Positions 9,710-20,217 of a stretch of 64,000 bases of DNA are shown piece after piece. How positions within the stretch are numbered: position 1 is the first letter of the stretch; each line of letters starts with the position of its first letter. The notes beneath the pieces were generated by a model. The model was not told where the DNA came from. It was given only the letters and a program-made list of their open reading frames with translations, and made no database searches. A program made the position numbers and the translations under genes. This DNA comes from Paragorgia papillata (taxonomy: Eukaryota; Cnidaria; Anthozoa; Scleralcyonacea; Coralliidae), in the NCBI GenBank assembly GCA_035771165.1, contig JAWNZC010000353.1:477001-541000 (forward strand). Direction: 5' to 3'.

Positions 9710-10091
9710 GGTTTTGAAAAATCCGTTCGCTGACGAACGGGATTTTAATGATTGATTACGCCGAATGTGATTCGCTTAGACCCCATAATCTGTCAGTCAA
9801 GAAGGTTTAGTAAGTAAAATTAATAATTTCAATTCTAATTTTAAAACAAAGCTGAAAGATTATCAAAGGAAATATCCAAACAGCATCTTGCAGTGCTTTT
9901 GCGACTTGATCAAATGAAAATGCTGAGTGTCAGCCTCCTCGACTCACATACCATTCAACTAAGTTTTATATTTAAAACCTCCATGCAAGAGTTTGGAATA
10001 TATCTTAATAAGAGGAAGTTCCTGAATTTGATTTTGAAAGCGAATACCGTGAGACGCTTTGCCACATGTCTCTGTCAGTCATAAAATTTCT
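9710..10091. other. No gene seen
   Basis: AT-rich non-coding DNA leading into the tandem repeat. Confidence 0.4.
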
Positions 10092-10560
10092 GAAAATATT
10101 TGCGAGCGAACACCGAGGCACGCCGCAGACATTCCGGTTCAATATAAATGGTATACCTTTGACTCAACTGTTTTATTTTGGTAAACACTCGCTGTCATCA
10201 CTGCTCTTTTCATGAATATACGTTGCCTTTGATAGAAACAGGGTTACTCTACCATTCACAACTAATTTTACAAATTTCCAGTCCACAGTTTGAGAAATAT
10301 TTGTGAGCAGACACCGTGGGACGCCGCAGACCGATTTCCGTTAAATAATCACTGCTATTTATATACCTTTCACAACTGTTTTATTTTGGTAAACACTCGC
10401 TGTCATACTGTTCTTTTCATGAATATTCGTTGCCATTGATAGAAACAGGATTACTCTACCATTCACACCTAATTTCATACATTTCCAGTCCACAGTTTTA
10501 GAAATATTTTTCAGCAGACACCGTCGGACACTGCAGACATATCCCTTAACATTAATATAT
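10092..10560. repeat. Tandem repeat, period about 201-208 bp, about 2.3 copies
   Basis: The block GAAATATTTGTGAGCAGACA with downstream ACGCCGCAGAC recurs at 10092, 10293 and 10501, together with TTTTATTTTGGTAAACACTC and TGATAGAAACAGG blocks. Copies differ at several positions, so the array is old. Confidence 0.8.
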
Positions 10561-10625
10561 CCCTTCAACAGATTTGCGACCAACTCTCGGTCTTTTAGCT
10601 CCCTTTGTTTTTTATACAAATATAA

Positions 10626-10662
10626 CTAGAAATACATTGAACGCAACAACCCCTCGCCTGCT
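10626..10662. repeat. Dispersed repeat with GCAACAACCCCTCGC
   Basis: ACTAGAAATAC followed by GCAACAACCCCTCGC recurs at about 17474-17505, and a reverse-oriented relative lies at about 22727-22752. It is probably the terminal motif of a MITE family. Confidence 0.55.
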
Positions 10663-10730
10663 TTTGCATGCTTTTTCGAAACATCCCCCCACCCACCCAC
10701 CCATCCTCTGATTAAGATAAGCACTCCTGA

Positions 10731-10899
10731 TATAGAGGGTTTTCACTCACGTGATCGGTGGCCCCATTGGGGTGGTGAAACAATACGAAATATTTGAATA
10801 AGAAGAGCTAATTCCCATACCGTACACCAATGTGGCCGCCATTTCATTGGTTTGGTACACCAATATGGCCGCCGTGACGTCAGATGAAAACGCTCTATA
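10731..10899. mobile_element. MITE with TATAGAG-GTTTTCA termini (169 bp)
   Basis: Left end TATAGAGGGTTTTCAC; right end is the near reverse complement (GAAAACGCTCTATA). The interior has two near-identical GTACACCAAT-TGGCCGCC blocks. Short TA-type duplication at the ends. Confidence 0.7.
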
Positions 10900-11808
10900 C
10901 AGCCAATATAAAAACAAACAGATATGAAAACAAATGATATTAAATCCTTGGGATAATTATAGAATTTATGGATAGGATGACAAAACGGATCTAAGTCATT
11001 TAATGAAAGTTGAACATATCAAAGCAAATTTTAGATTTCATTATTAAATTCTGGTTGTAAAAATTATATTGTCTTTAGGAGGTTTCAAAAGGGATTATTC
11101 TTAGCCAGCTTTAATGGCTTCCCTATATGGAAACATGTTTTGCAAAGGCAGAATTAATAAAAGTCAACAGCTCAAAAAGTACATTTATAATAGAGTCCGA
11201 GATAAAAAAACAATTCAGTAGAATCGGATTCTAGAAATAAGTATTAAACATACAACGTTTCAGTCGAAAATTTGGAAATACAACCAAAAGAATCGCCAAA
11301 GCCCATGAGTATTTTATGATAATATAAAGTGCATGCAATGCTAATGAAAAACATTACGTCTACATAAGCTTATAAAGGTAGTGTTTTAAGTTAGCTTTAG
11401 TTAATAAGCTGATTTATGGTTTGGACGAGCAAAGGGAAAGCACAAAAACGTGAAGCTGTATATTGTTTAGGTTAAGCGAAAACTTGAAAACAACAAGAAT
11501 CTTACCGTTAACTTTAAAATGATTTGACCACGGAGTGACTACAAACACTGGAATTCAGATCGAGTTTTGGTTTTACGGCGTTTGGTTTCTTCGTTTCTCT
11601 TCAAGATATATTAAACGGGTTGTTTGTATCCTTCTTTTCTTCGTGCTCCATTTCGTTTCGTTTAAATAAACGAAAGCAAAATACTATTTGTTTGAGAGTT
11701 TATACTTTACAGTTTTCTTCGTCGCTAGTCACCAGTATCCAACAATTCTTGAAAAGTTTATATAAAAAGTTTTTTATAAAAAGTTTCTATAAAAAGTTTA
11801 TATCGTGA
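10900..11808. other. No gene; probable 5' flank/UTR of the LINE
   Basis: AT-rich and non-coding. 11757-11805 carries three copies of TATAAAAAGTTT directly before the LINE start codon and is likely part of its 5' UTR. The exact 5' end of the LINE cannot be placed. Confidence 0.4.
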
Positions 11809-12120
11809 ATGGCGGCCGGTGTACAATTAGTGCTCTCAATAATTTTTGTTTATTTTGCTTTATTTTTACTCAATATCCATCCAAGATATGAAGGGAATGG
11901 TTTTAAGGGATTGTTCCAACGGGATATTGATGGATTGTTTGATGATGGTTATCCTTCTTGGAGTTATTTACAATTTATTCGGTTGCAAGTTAGCTACAAG
12001 CGAGAACTGCTTCCATCTAAATTCAGAACGTCGCTTCCCGTTTGTAAGAGTACCAAGCATGGCACCGTCTGTCTATCTTTACCTGCTAGTTTGTTTGTCA
12101 TGGATCTAACGATTTATGTT

Positions 12121-12144
12121 GACATATCCCGGAATCCTGGACCT
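12121..12144 (+). other. 2A-like ribosome-skipping motif in LINE ORF
   Basis: Encodes DISRNPGP, against the consensus D-x-E-x-N-P-G-P. The preceding residues (MDLTIYV) are hydrophobic, as in known 2A-like leaders of CR1/L2-type LINEs. Ser replaces the usual Glu, so activity may be reduced. Confidence 0.5.
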
Positions 12145-13212
12145 ACTGAAGAGTTTGTTCGTTGGCAAAATTCGCCTTCTTCTTCAAATTTACCCGGGAC
12201 ACGCTTCGATGCTCTTACTGCCAAACCGAAGCTAGATTATTCAAGAATGGAAACCTTGAGTTCGGGTTCAGTTTTGCGACGATCGTTTGCAAACAATGTT
12301 GTCTTGAATACGCCTAACAGTTCTGCTAACATTCCAGCCCACATCACTAACAGAGCGGGCGTTTGTAACTATCGACATGTAAAAGCTAGAAACTTGGTTA
12401 AAATTAACATCTCCACTGAGGTTGGTAGTGATAAAAACCGGAATATCAAGGAACTTCATCTCTCAGTACTCAATGCTAGGTCGATCAACAACAAGTCCTT
12501 ACTGATTAAAGATTATGTTGTGGAGAAGCAGATTGATATTTTAGCTATCACTGAAACGTGGTTAAAAGGTGGTGAGGTCAGTGATTATATTACTCGAGAT
12601 GTTTGTCCGAAAGGTTACAAATTTATTCATTGCCCAAGGGAGTATGATCGTGGTGGTGGTGTTGGTTTTCTTTTTAAGCAAAACCTAAAGATAAAAAAGT
12701 TGCAGAGAAGATCACACCAGTCGTTCGAATTGATGGAATTATTATTAAATGCAAACTCATCTACTTTTAGATTTGTTGTTATTTACCGTCCTCTTCCATC
12801 ATCGATGAATAAACTTACATATCCCTTATTTCTTGAAGAATTTACAACATTACTGGAGCACTTTTCACTGGCTACTGGAAAGCTTATAACGGTAGGGGAT
12901 TTTAATTGTCACGTCGACGAAGGAGACTCTAATGCTTGCAAGTTTTTAGAGCTTCTGCAGATTTTCAATCTTGAACAGCATGTGGATGTGCCAACGCGCA
13001 ATAACAGTCATACACTTGACCTCATTATTACTAGGAAAGATGAAGCTGTGGTTAACAACTTAAAAGTGTTGGATGCTGGAATTTCTGATCACTTTGTGTT
13101 GCACTGTAATGTGGATATGACTAAGCCTCCTAACCTGAAGTCAGATATTTCGTATCGTAGGCTTGGAAATATTGATATGCTTAACTTTCGTCAGGACATT
13201 CTCAGTTCTAAG

Positions 13213-13231
13213 TTATATATATATATATATA
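13213..13231. repeat. (AT)n microsatellite within the LINE coding region
   Basis: A pure AT run interrupts the frame between the endonuclease and RT linker. Confidence 0.9.
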
Positions 13232-15332
13232 TCACCTGCTTCTATCCTTGCAGAGCGCTGTGACCAAAATTATTTAGTATTATCCACTTTATTGGAGAGC
13301 CACGCCCCACTTCGTAAAAAGACCATAACGATTCGACCTATGGCACCGTGGTATAATGAAGATATTAAAGATCAGAAAGTAATACGGCGGAGGAAGGAAC
13401 GGAGATGGCGTAACAGTGGCCTACAGTTTGATAGACAGGGATACGTTAACCAGTATACTCATATCAAGAACCTGATCTGTAAAGCAAAGATGGAATATTA
13501 TTCATCACTTGTTCAGGATGCTGGTACTGATAGTAGACGGCTTTTTCAGATTGTTAACCGTTTTTTTCATAGAAAACCCGAGAAGCTATATCCTGCGTGT
13601 GATTCTTCCACAAGGTTAGCGAACCAGTTTGCAGATTTCTTCAATGATAAAATCCTCAAGATTAGGCAAGGATTACATATTTCATCGTCAAGTAATACTC
13701 TGTTTTTCTCTCAGTTGGATAATCCAGAGTTGACCTGCTCTTTAGATGCATTTACTCCTACCACTGTCGAGGAGCTATCTGATATTCTGAAAAAGACTAA
13801 ATTAAAGTCTTGTGTGCTAGATCCTATTCCAGCGAAGGTACTCTCTGCTTAAATAGATGTGATTCTGCCGGCTATTGCTGATATTGTTAACTCATCTCTG
13901 GAAACTAGTTATGTTCCATCATCCTTTAAGAAAGCTGCTTTACACCCGACTCTCAAAAAGTCTGCTACGGACTACGAGGAATTTTCCAGCTTTCGTCCAG
14001 TTTCTAACTTAAAGTTCATTTCGAAGATGACTGAAAAAGTGGTAGCTTTGCGTTTATTGCATTATCTTCATAGCAATGGCCTTGAGGAATTGTATCAATC
14101 TGCCTATAAGGAATTTCACAGCTGTGACACAGCACTGATTCGTGTACAGAATGATATTCTTCGTGAAATAGATGGAAACTCGAGGGTCGTATTGCTGCTA
14201 TTGGATTTATCAGCTCATATTCGACACGATAGATCATACAATCTTGCTTCGTAGAATGTCTTCTAAATTTAGAATCAAAGGTGATGCATTAAACTGGTTC
14301 AAGTCCTATCTGTCTGATCGCACCCAGGCTGTATATGTTAATGGGGTTACTTCAGACAGCTGTGACGTAGTTTGTGGTGTTCCTCAAGGATCAGTACCGG
14401 GACCTATATTATATTTGATATACACGTCACCGATAGGAGACATCTTCAGATCTCATGGCTTGAAATTTCATCTATATGCTGATGACACTCAAATTTAGGT
14501 TTCTTCTAACTACAAGGACCAGAATGACCTCGAGCAAGTCAAGTCGCGCGTGGAAGCCTGTCTAGTAGACATTATAAATTGTATGCCAGAGAATAAATTA
14601 ATGCTCAAGACTGATAAGACGGAACTTCTCATTTTGAGTTCAAAATTCCGGCCTAAACCTGTATTCCCTGTGTTGACTGTGGGCTCCGACAAAATTACTC
14701 CAGTACCCCATGCTCGGAACATTGCTGTTACACTAGATAAATTTCTTACAATGTCTATACATATCAATAGTATATGTAAGTCAGCATTTTACCACTTAAG
14801 GAATATTGCTCGTGCTAGAAGATATTTGTCGTTTCATACATCTGAAACGCTTATTCATGCTTTTGTGACTGTCAAACTTGATAATGCAAATGCACTGTTG
14901 TATGGTCTTCCTAAGGATCAGATTAGAAAGTTACAGCGTGTTCTTAATTCTGCAGCACGATTGTTAAACGGAGCTCATAAGTATGATCGTATTACACCTA
15001 TTTTATTGCAGTTGCATTGGCTTCCAGTTGAGCAACTTATTATTTATAAGATTATTTTAATGACATTTAAAGCACTCTATGGACTTTCTCCGCAATATAT
15101 TGCAAATCTGATCAGTCATTATGAGCCTTCTAGAAGTCTTAGATCTTCCAAAGCTAACTTACTTAATGAACCTAGATTCAATGTAAATAGTTACGGTGGT
15201 AGAGCTTTTTATGCTAGCAGTCCTAGGTTATGGAATAAACTACCTACCTCTATTAGAGCATGCACAGATCTCTTGGAACTCAAGAGTAAGCTTAAGACTC
15301 GCATGTTTAAAATAGCCTATAATGTAGCTTAG
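13232..15332 (+). pseudogene. LINE reverse transcriptase and C-terminal domain
   Basis: After the microsatellite the coding sense resumes in another frame (about 13232-13850: linker, then DPIPAKVLS), passes through an in-frame TAA, continues 13859 onward (YVPSSFKKAALHP, SSFRPVSNL), shifts frame near 14215 within the catalytic FDTIDH block, and continues with GVPQGSVPGPILYLIY and the YADD box at 14475-14486. A TAG at 14496 follows, after which the same frame runs to 15332 with the characteristic CR1/L2 C-terminus (LHWLPVEQLI, NEPRF, WNKLPTSIR, FKIAYNVA). Four disabling lesions make this a relic. Confidence 0.85.
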
Positions 15333-15477
15333 TGTTATTTACTATTTGGTGATTTAGATCTTGTGAGATGTATTCTTTGTAATGTTAGACTTTTTTAACT
15401 TTATCATCATATGTATTTTTAGACCAATCAATGTAAAGCGCTTAGATCTATATGTTTTCAACGCTATATAAGCTTTT

Positions 15478-15545
15478 AATATTATTATTATTATTATTAC
15501 CGCGTGACACCATACGACGCATATATATATAATTATATATATATA
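15478..15545. repeat. (ATT)n tail and (AT)n microsatellite
   Basis: (ATT)n at about 15478-15500 is the LINE tail. A palindromic ATATATATAATTATATATATAT lies at about 15520-15545. Confidence 0.9.
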
Positions 15546-15582
15546 AACTATTTCCAGATTTTCGTCTCCCTTGCTTTTTCTA

Positions 15583-15668
15583 CACGCGTGTAAAATGCCT
15601 CCACGCGTGTCGAGATTGGCACCGTCACCGGGCTCCGAGCCTTCGGCCCTATGCCCGGGCTCGGGGAA
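15583..15668. repeat. Inverted repeat copy A (pairs with 21641-21727)
   Basis: Contains ACACGCGTGTAAAATGCC, GTGTCGAGATTGGCACCG and GCCCGGGCTCGGGGAA. Its reverse complement matches 21641-21727 at most positions. Confidence 0.8.
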
Positions 15669-15828
15669 TTATTGAAATAATAATTTACGCGAACTTTTAC
15701 TGAATTAAATGCCATGGATTTTGAAACATTACAATTAATACAAACAGTTAATTTAATAGCTTCAGACATTGGCCGCTCGAGATCATATTTCATTTGGGGG
15801 AGTTTGACAAAACCAAAGAGCTCCACTG

Positions 15829-15891
15829 CAGGCGTTGCTTCTAGGCCCTCTCCCCAGCCCCCTCATCCAGCAACGCCTGCTACGCAGGCTA
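15829..15891 (-). repeat. Dispersed repeat, copy 2 (reverse orientation)
   Basis: Reverse complement of the 9648-9709 repeat; ends GCCTGCTACGCAGGCTA. Confidence 0.75.
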
Positions 15892-15996
15892 TTGTTATGT
15901 ATATACACGGCTCTTTGTAAACCAGCTGGTGTTGAATAGGCTACCGTGTCACAATAGCTTTAGTAAAAAATTGAAGATTGAAGGAAAATAGCTTAC

Positions 15997-16320
15997 CCGA
16001 TTCGTTACTACATATGACACCGGCATCGTCTTGGTGAATGCAATTGTGTATTTCCCATCCTTTATGATTACAACTGGCTAAGTACTGTTCACTTCCTGCA
16101 CATTTAACGTCATCTAGCCATATTGTTCCATTACCATCCGGAACATCATGTCCTCGAAGTGCTGCTCTAGCCCCTGAAAAGCCAATTTGACGACAAACCA
16201 CGTACGCATCGAACAAGTCCCAGTTGTTATCACAAATCGTTCCCCATTTTTCATGATAAAATATTTCGACACGTCCAATACCCGATCTATTAAATGGGCC
16301 TTGTAATCGGATGAAAGAAC
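15997..16320 (-). CDS. SRCR-domain exon
   Basis: A 324 bp exon bounded by an acceptor (TTTCATAG, minus strand) and a donor (GTAAGC). It is symmetric phase 1-1 and encodes a complete group A/B-like SRCR domain: IRLQGPFNRSGIGRVEIFY, WGTICDNNWD, VVCRQIGFSGA, GTIWLDDVKCAGSE, CNHKGWEIHNC and DDAGVIC. The six cysteines visible match the group A pattern. SRCR domains are extracellular binding modules, often repeated and carried on single symmetric exons in invertebrate receptors. No neighbouring exon, signal peptide or transmembrane segment could be identified within the window, so the parent gene is either large with repeat-filled introns or a fragment. Confidence 0.8.
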
Positions 16321-16409
16321 CTATGAAAGATATTAATAATATTATAATGTTTATATTAAAGATTGGATTACTCGAAACACTATTGATCGGTCGAGCGTTT
16401 GCTCAGTCA

Positions 16410-16650
16410 GTTGGTCAGTCTATCGGTCGGTTGGTTGGTCGGTTGGTTGGTCGGTTGGTTGGTCGGTTGGTTGGTCGGTTGGTTGGTCGGTTGGTTGGTC
16501 GGTTGGTTGGTCGGTTGGTTGGTCGGTTGGTTGGTCGGTTGGTTGGTCGGTTAGTCGGTTGGCTGGCCTGATAGTCGGTCGTTCAGTAGATCGGTCTGTT
16601 GGTCGGCCAGTCAGTCGGTCGGTTACTTGGTTAGTCGTTCGGTCATTCGA
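16410..16650. repeat. 12 bp minisatellite (GGTTGGTTGGTC)n
   Basis: About twelve near-perfect 12 bp units at 16420-16565, decaying into GGTC/GGTT-rich sequence to about 16650 and then TCGTCGATCCGTCGG-like units to about 16790. The GRLV-repeat reading is an artefact of the repeat. Confidence 0.9.
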
Positions 16651-16799
16651 ATGGCTGGCTGGGTGACCGTCGAACCGACGATTCGTCGATCCGTCGGTTC
16701 GTCGATGCGTCTATCCGACGAACCAGCGGACGAGCGGACTAGCGGACAAGCGTAGGAGGGGACAAGCAGACGAACGGACAAGCGGATAAACGGACGAAC

Positions 16800-17060
16800 T
16801 CCACAAGAATTCTTAAAAATCCATAAAATCCTTTGAAAAATCAATAAAATCATTGGAAAATCCATAAAATTCCTGGAAAATCCACAAAATCCTTTGAAAT
16901 TTCATAATTATTTTCAGAAGAAATGGGCAAAAATCCGAAAAAAATTCCTAAAAATCCGGAAATCGAGTGCAAAAATCCAAGGATTTTTAAAAGTTCAAAG
17001 ATCTCGTACACTTTTAAGGGAGTGACTTGCCCCTCGACTTGTGAGGTTTCCTCAACGAAA
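16800..17060. repeat. A-rich degenerate tandem repeat
   Basis: Units resembling AATCCATAAAATCCTTTGAA with period of about 24 bp, strongly diverged. Confidence 0.5.
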
Positions 17061-17144
17061 ATACTGAAAAATTAAGACTTGGTAACAATTAATAAGAGTA
17101 TTAAAATTGGTGAAACTACCATGACATTCTATAACAAACGTACT

Positions 17145-17276
17145 GGCAGGGATGTGCGTCCGGGATTGACGCACCGACGGGGTGGGGGGGGGGGGGGCAG
17201 GTCCCCGAATCCACCTCGCGTAACAGGGACCTGCCAGCCCCCCTCGGTGCGTCAATCCCGGACGCACCGAACCTGC
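17145..17276. repeat. GC-rich foldback with G-run loop
   Basis: TGCGTCCGGGATTGACGCAC near 17155 is the reverse complement of 17247-17266; an inner pair GCAGGTCCC/GGGACCTGC flanks a G14 run. It is likely a small foldback element. Confidence 0.75.
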
Positions 17277-17279
17277 AAG

Positions 17280-18022
17280 TGCGTTTGGTTTTTATCCCAT
17301 ACCACCTACAAGTTAAACTATGGCAACAAACGGCATTTTTATGAAAATGTTTCTTTGATATTAATTTCAAAACTTTCCGAATGCAGGTAAGTGCTGAAAA
17401 AAAATGCTTTTTGGTATTAAAACAATGTTAAATAGTTAGAGTGATTTTATTAAATATTATAATAAAGATCACATACTAGAAATACGTAAATGCAACAACC
17501 CCTCGCGCTCTTTAATATATATTAGGGCCTCGGAATAGCCACTGCTCTCCGACTCAAAATATAGTTTTAAATGAAGCAGAATATTTCAAATTGAAAACTG
17601 TTTATTTTAATATTTTAAAAAGGTACTGAAAAACAAAGGGAAAAAGCGACCGAAAAACTTTCGGATAACATTAGGCAAAAATAATTTCGATGAATGTCGC
17701 TGCCAGGATTTGAGTGGGATTAGAGCCAGACTGTCTTCGCGTGACAACCAGTGACGTTACCACCTGGCTACTGAAGAAGATATAAAAAGTTATGTACAAT
17801 TTCGTATTAAATCTGTACGTTTTCGTTTTCCATGTTTACAAAAACTGCATGCAGGAGGCTGAAATCAGTATACTTTTTTGCTGAAGTATTTCAAAAACAT
17901 TTGCAATTTTTACATGTATTAAAAACAACTCAAATCTCTGGCTGTTTGTCAGTTTTCAGAGATATAGTAAAAAAAATTCTCAAATGTTGTAACTGTTCTC
18001 AGCTTTTGTACATTTTACAGAC
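17280..18022. other. No gene seen; weak tRNA-like stretch
   Basis: On the minus strand 17700-17772 has an A-box-like TAGCCAGGTGGTAA and a B-box-like GGCTCTAATCC, possibly the head of an old tRNA-derived SINE. Acceptor and anticodon stems do not fold well. The rest is AT-rich non-coding DNA, with a 17474-17505 copy of the GCAACAACCCCTCGC repeat. Confidence 0.35.
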
Positions 18023-18103
18023 TGTAACAGGTCAGAGGTCTTGACCTGTGTATATATATCGACCATCTAGCGTTAATGTTGATGATCTCGAGAAGCTATG
18101 AAC
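18023..18103 (+). repeat. Left LTR-like direct repeat
   Basis: Identical to 20684-20764 except AGAGGT versus AGCGGT. It includes a TATATATATCG segment and ends GCTATGAAC. Confidence 0.8.
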
Positions 18104-18201
18104 AGGAGTGGGATTCGAGTTGTAGAATCCACCAATCGAGTTTTTTTATATAAAAGAAACGAATTTGTGATAATTTGTCGTTCGGAAATTAGCAGTTTGC
18201 T

Positions 18202-20217
18202 ATGGAGCAAATGAAGGCGCCCCAGCAGTTGAACTTCAATGTTAAGAACCTTCCACAAGTATGGAAAAGTTGGAGAGAGGAAATGAGCTTGTATTTGCAA
18301 CTAGCTATGGCCGAACAGGAAGAGGAGAAGCAAGTGAAAATGTTCAAATATCTCATTGGGGGCCAAGGAAGAGAGATATACGCAACGATGAAGTTTGTAA
18401 CCGAAGAAAAGGACCGAACTGTGAAAGAATTATTCGCCGTTTTTGACGAATATTGCCATCCGAAAAAGAATGAAACAGTAGAACGGTATAAGTTCTTCAC
18501 GAGAAATCAGGAACCTGAAGAGACATTTGAAAAATTCTTAACCGAATTAAAACTACTTGCTTCATCTTGCAAATTTGCTGGCCTTGAGGAATCGTTGCTT
18601 CGTGATCGTGTGGTATGTGGAATTCTTGATTCGAACTTGAGAGAAAGACTGCTGAGAGAGGGAAACCTAGATCTTGAGAAATGTTTACAAATTTGTAGAG
18701 CTGCAGAGTTGTCGAAATTGAGAGTTCGAGATCTTGAGCAGGCAGAGTCCGTCTATAAGCTGAGAGATGGGAAGAAGTATCATCGCAGTTCTCGTGAGGG
18801 GAAATATATACCTTCAAAGCAGTATCCACCTTCAAAGCAGTATCCACCTTCAAAGCAGTATCCACCTTCAAAGCAGTATTCAAAGTGTAAGTACTGTGGG
18901 CAGAAGCATGAATTAAAGAAAGAATGTTGCCCGGCATTTGGAAAGAGGTGTAGAAAATGCCAGAGATTCAATCATTTCGCAGTTCAGTGTCTTGGTGGAG
19001 GGAAACAACAACAGATTAACTCAGTCAGTGATGAGGAATCAGATAGTGAGGAGTATGAAGTTGTTAAGTCGTTGATTCTTACCCCAGATAAAGAGCACAT
19101 AAATTCTGTTTCAGAAAGTTCGTATTCGAAGCAGATGTTTGCAACGATGAAGATCAACGATAAATTGGTACAGTTCCAGCTTGATAGTGGTGCTACGTGT
19201 AATGTTATCACTACTGGTATTCTCGGTGACTTAGCAAATTATCAAGTGAGGACCACCGACCAAGTGTTGTCTATGTTTAACCAGACAACTGTGAAACCAC
19301 TGGGACGATGCAAGGTAAAGATGGTTAACCCAAAGAACAGCAAGCGGTATAAAGTGAACTTTGTGGTTGTCGACTCCAATTGTACACCTTTGTTAGGTAG
19401 TGCAGCCATCCAGCAGATGAAACTTGTAATGGTGCAACATGACAACATAATGAAGTTGGAGAATGAGAGTAACAACCAGCAACAACAAGTCAAGGTGCTT
19501 ACAAAAGAATTCCTGCTTAAAGAAACGCTGATGTCACATGATGTTCCAAGTCGTCCTTGGGCAAAGGTCGGAGTTGATCTGTTTGTATTTGAGGAACGTA
19601 GCTATCTATTTACTATTGATTATTTCTCGAATTTCTGGGAAATCGATTATTTGGAAGATACACGAGCTGAAGCTGTTGTTAGAAAATTGAAGATGCAGTT
19701 TGCTCGGTATGGAATCCCGGATACCTGTGTCTCTGATAATGGACCACAGTTTTCGTCTGAGAGGTTTTGTCAGTTCAGCAGAGAGTGGGACTTTGAACAT
19801 GTCACCTCGTCGCCACAATATCCCCAGAGTAACGGCAAAGCTGAAAGTGCTGTCAAAACTGCAAAGCGTCTTATGAAGAAAGCTAAGAAAGCAGGGAGAG
19901 ATCCATATTTGGCCATCCTAGATTTCAGGAATACTCCAACCCAAGGAATCGGAACGAGTCCTGCCCAACGGCTGATGAGTCGGCGAACAAAAACTTTGTT
20001 GCCCACAAGTAGCAGTTTGTTGCAGCCAAAAGTTGAAAGAAATGTGGCCGCTAAGATCAAGCAGAATCAAACCAGACAAGCATTTTACTACGACCAAACC
20101 GCTAGAGATCTTCCAGAGCTTAAAGAAGGAGCAACAGTCCGAGTGGCCCCTATCAAGAAACACAAAGACTGGGTGAAGGCCAAAGTGGTAAAAAAAGAAA
20201 GCTCCAAGATCGTTTGA
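18202..20217 (+). CDS. Gag-protease-integrase fusion polyprotein (RT deleted)
   Basis: A single 671-residue frame. Gag-like helical region 1-195; four tandem PSKQYP hexapeptides at about 204-226; two CCHC-type knuckles (CKYCGQKH..C, CRKCQRFNHFAVQC) at about 229-263; aspartic protease with LDSGATCNVI at about 326; then KVLTKEFLLKETLMSHDVP at about 434-452 passes straight into the integrase core, with its catalytic residues in GVDLF, VSDNGPQFSS and SNGKAESAVKTAKR. Ordinary Gypsy polyproteins have about 800 more residues (RT, RNase H, integrase zinc finger) at that junction. The fusion keeps frame and contains no stop, so it may be a translated non-autonomous derivative needing RT in trans, or simply a young deletion. 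The frame ends early through an indel in the A-run near 20190. Confidence 0.85.
   Translation: MEQMKAPQQLNFNVKNLPQVWKSWREEMSLYLQLAMAEQEEEKQVKMFKYLIGGQGREIYATMKFVTEEKDRTVKELFAVFDEYCHPKKNETVERYKFFTRNQEPEETFEKFLTELKLLASSCKFAGLEESLLRDRVVCGILDSNLRERLLREGNLDLEKCLQICRAAELSKLRVRDLEQAESVYKLRDGKKYHRSSREGKYIPSKQYPPSKQYPPSKQYPPSKQYSKCKYCGQKHELKKECCPAFGKRCRKCQRFNHFAVQCLGGGKQQQINSVSDEESDSEEYEVVKSLILTPDKEHINSVSESSYSKQMFATMKINDKLVQFQLDSGATCNVITTGILGDLANYQVRTTDQVLSMFNQTTVKPLGRCKVKMVNPKNSKRYKVNFVVVDSNCTPLLGSAAIQQMKLVMVQHDNIMKLENESNNQQQQVKVLTKEFLLKETLMSHDVPSRPWAKVGVDLFVFEERSYLFTIDYFSNFWEIDYLEDTRAEAVVRKLKMQFARYGIPDTCVSDNGPQFSSERFCQFSREWDFEHVTSSPQYPQSNGKAESAVKTAKRLMKKAKKAGRDPYLAILDFRNTPTQGIGTSPAQRLMSRRTKTLLPTSSSLLQPKVERNVAAKIKQNQTRQAFYYDQTARDLPELKEGATVRVAPIKKHKDWVKAKVVKKESSKIV

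Larger units (their letters stand above)
11809..13263 (+). pseudogene. LINE N-terminal region and APE endonuclease
   Basis: Open for 484 codons from MAAGVQLVL. Residues about 1-95 contain a hydrophobic leader (IIFVYFALFLLNI). Residues 105-112 are DISRNPGP, a 2A-like motif. The endonuclease spans about 218-440 with VLNARSINNK, LAITETWLK, VVIYRPL, VGDFNCH and ISDHFVLH, covering the catalytic Asn, Glu, Asp and His positions of APE nucleases. The frame is thrown off by the (AT)n run at 13213-13231, so the last about 16 residues are artefactual. The start is chosen because it is the first Met of the frame; the true ORF start could differ. Confidence 0.8.
11809..15545 (+). mobile_element. CR1/L2-like LINE, decayed
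   Basis: An N-terminal region with a 2A-like motif, an APE endonuclease, a reverse transcriptase and a conserved C-terminal domain follow one another over 3.5 kb. The 3' UTR has TGTAAAGCGCTTAGA and GCTATATAAG, and the element ends in (ATT)n at 15478-15500, the usual CR1/L2-type 3' microsatellite. Lesions: (AT)n expansion at 13213, TAA at 13850-13852, frameshift near 14215, TAG at 14496-14498. It cannot be mobile in this form. Confidence 0.85.

Noticed and set aside
16311..16571. Frame with GRLV repeats
   Set aside because: Product of the 12 bp minisatellite, not a protein gene.
17700..17772. tRNA-like sequence on the minus strand
   Set aside because: A- and B-box-like words are present but the acceptor, D and anticodon stems do not pair; at best an old SINE head.
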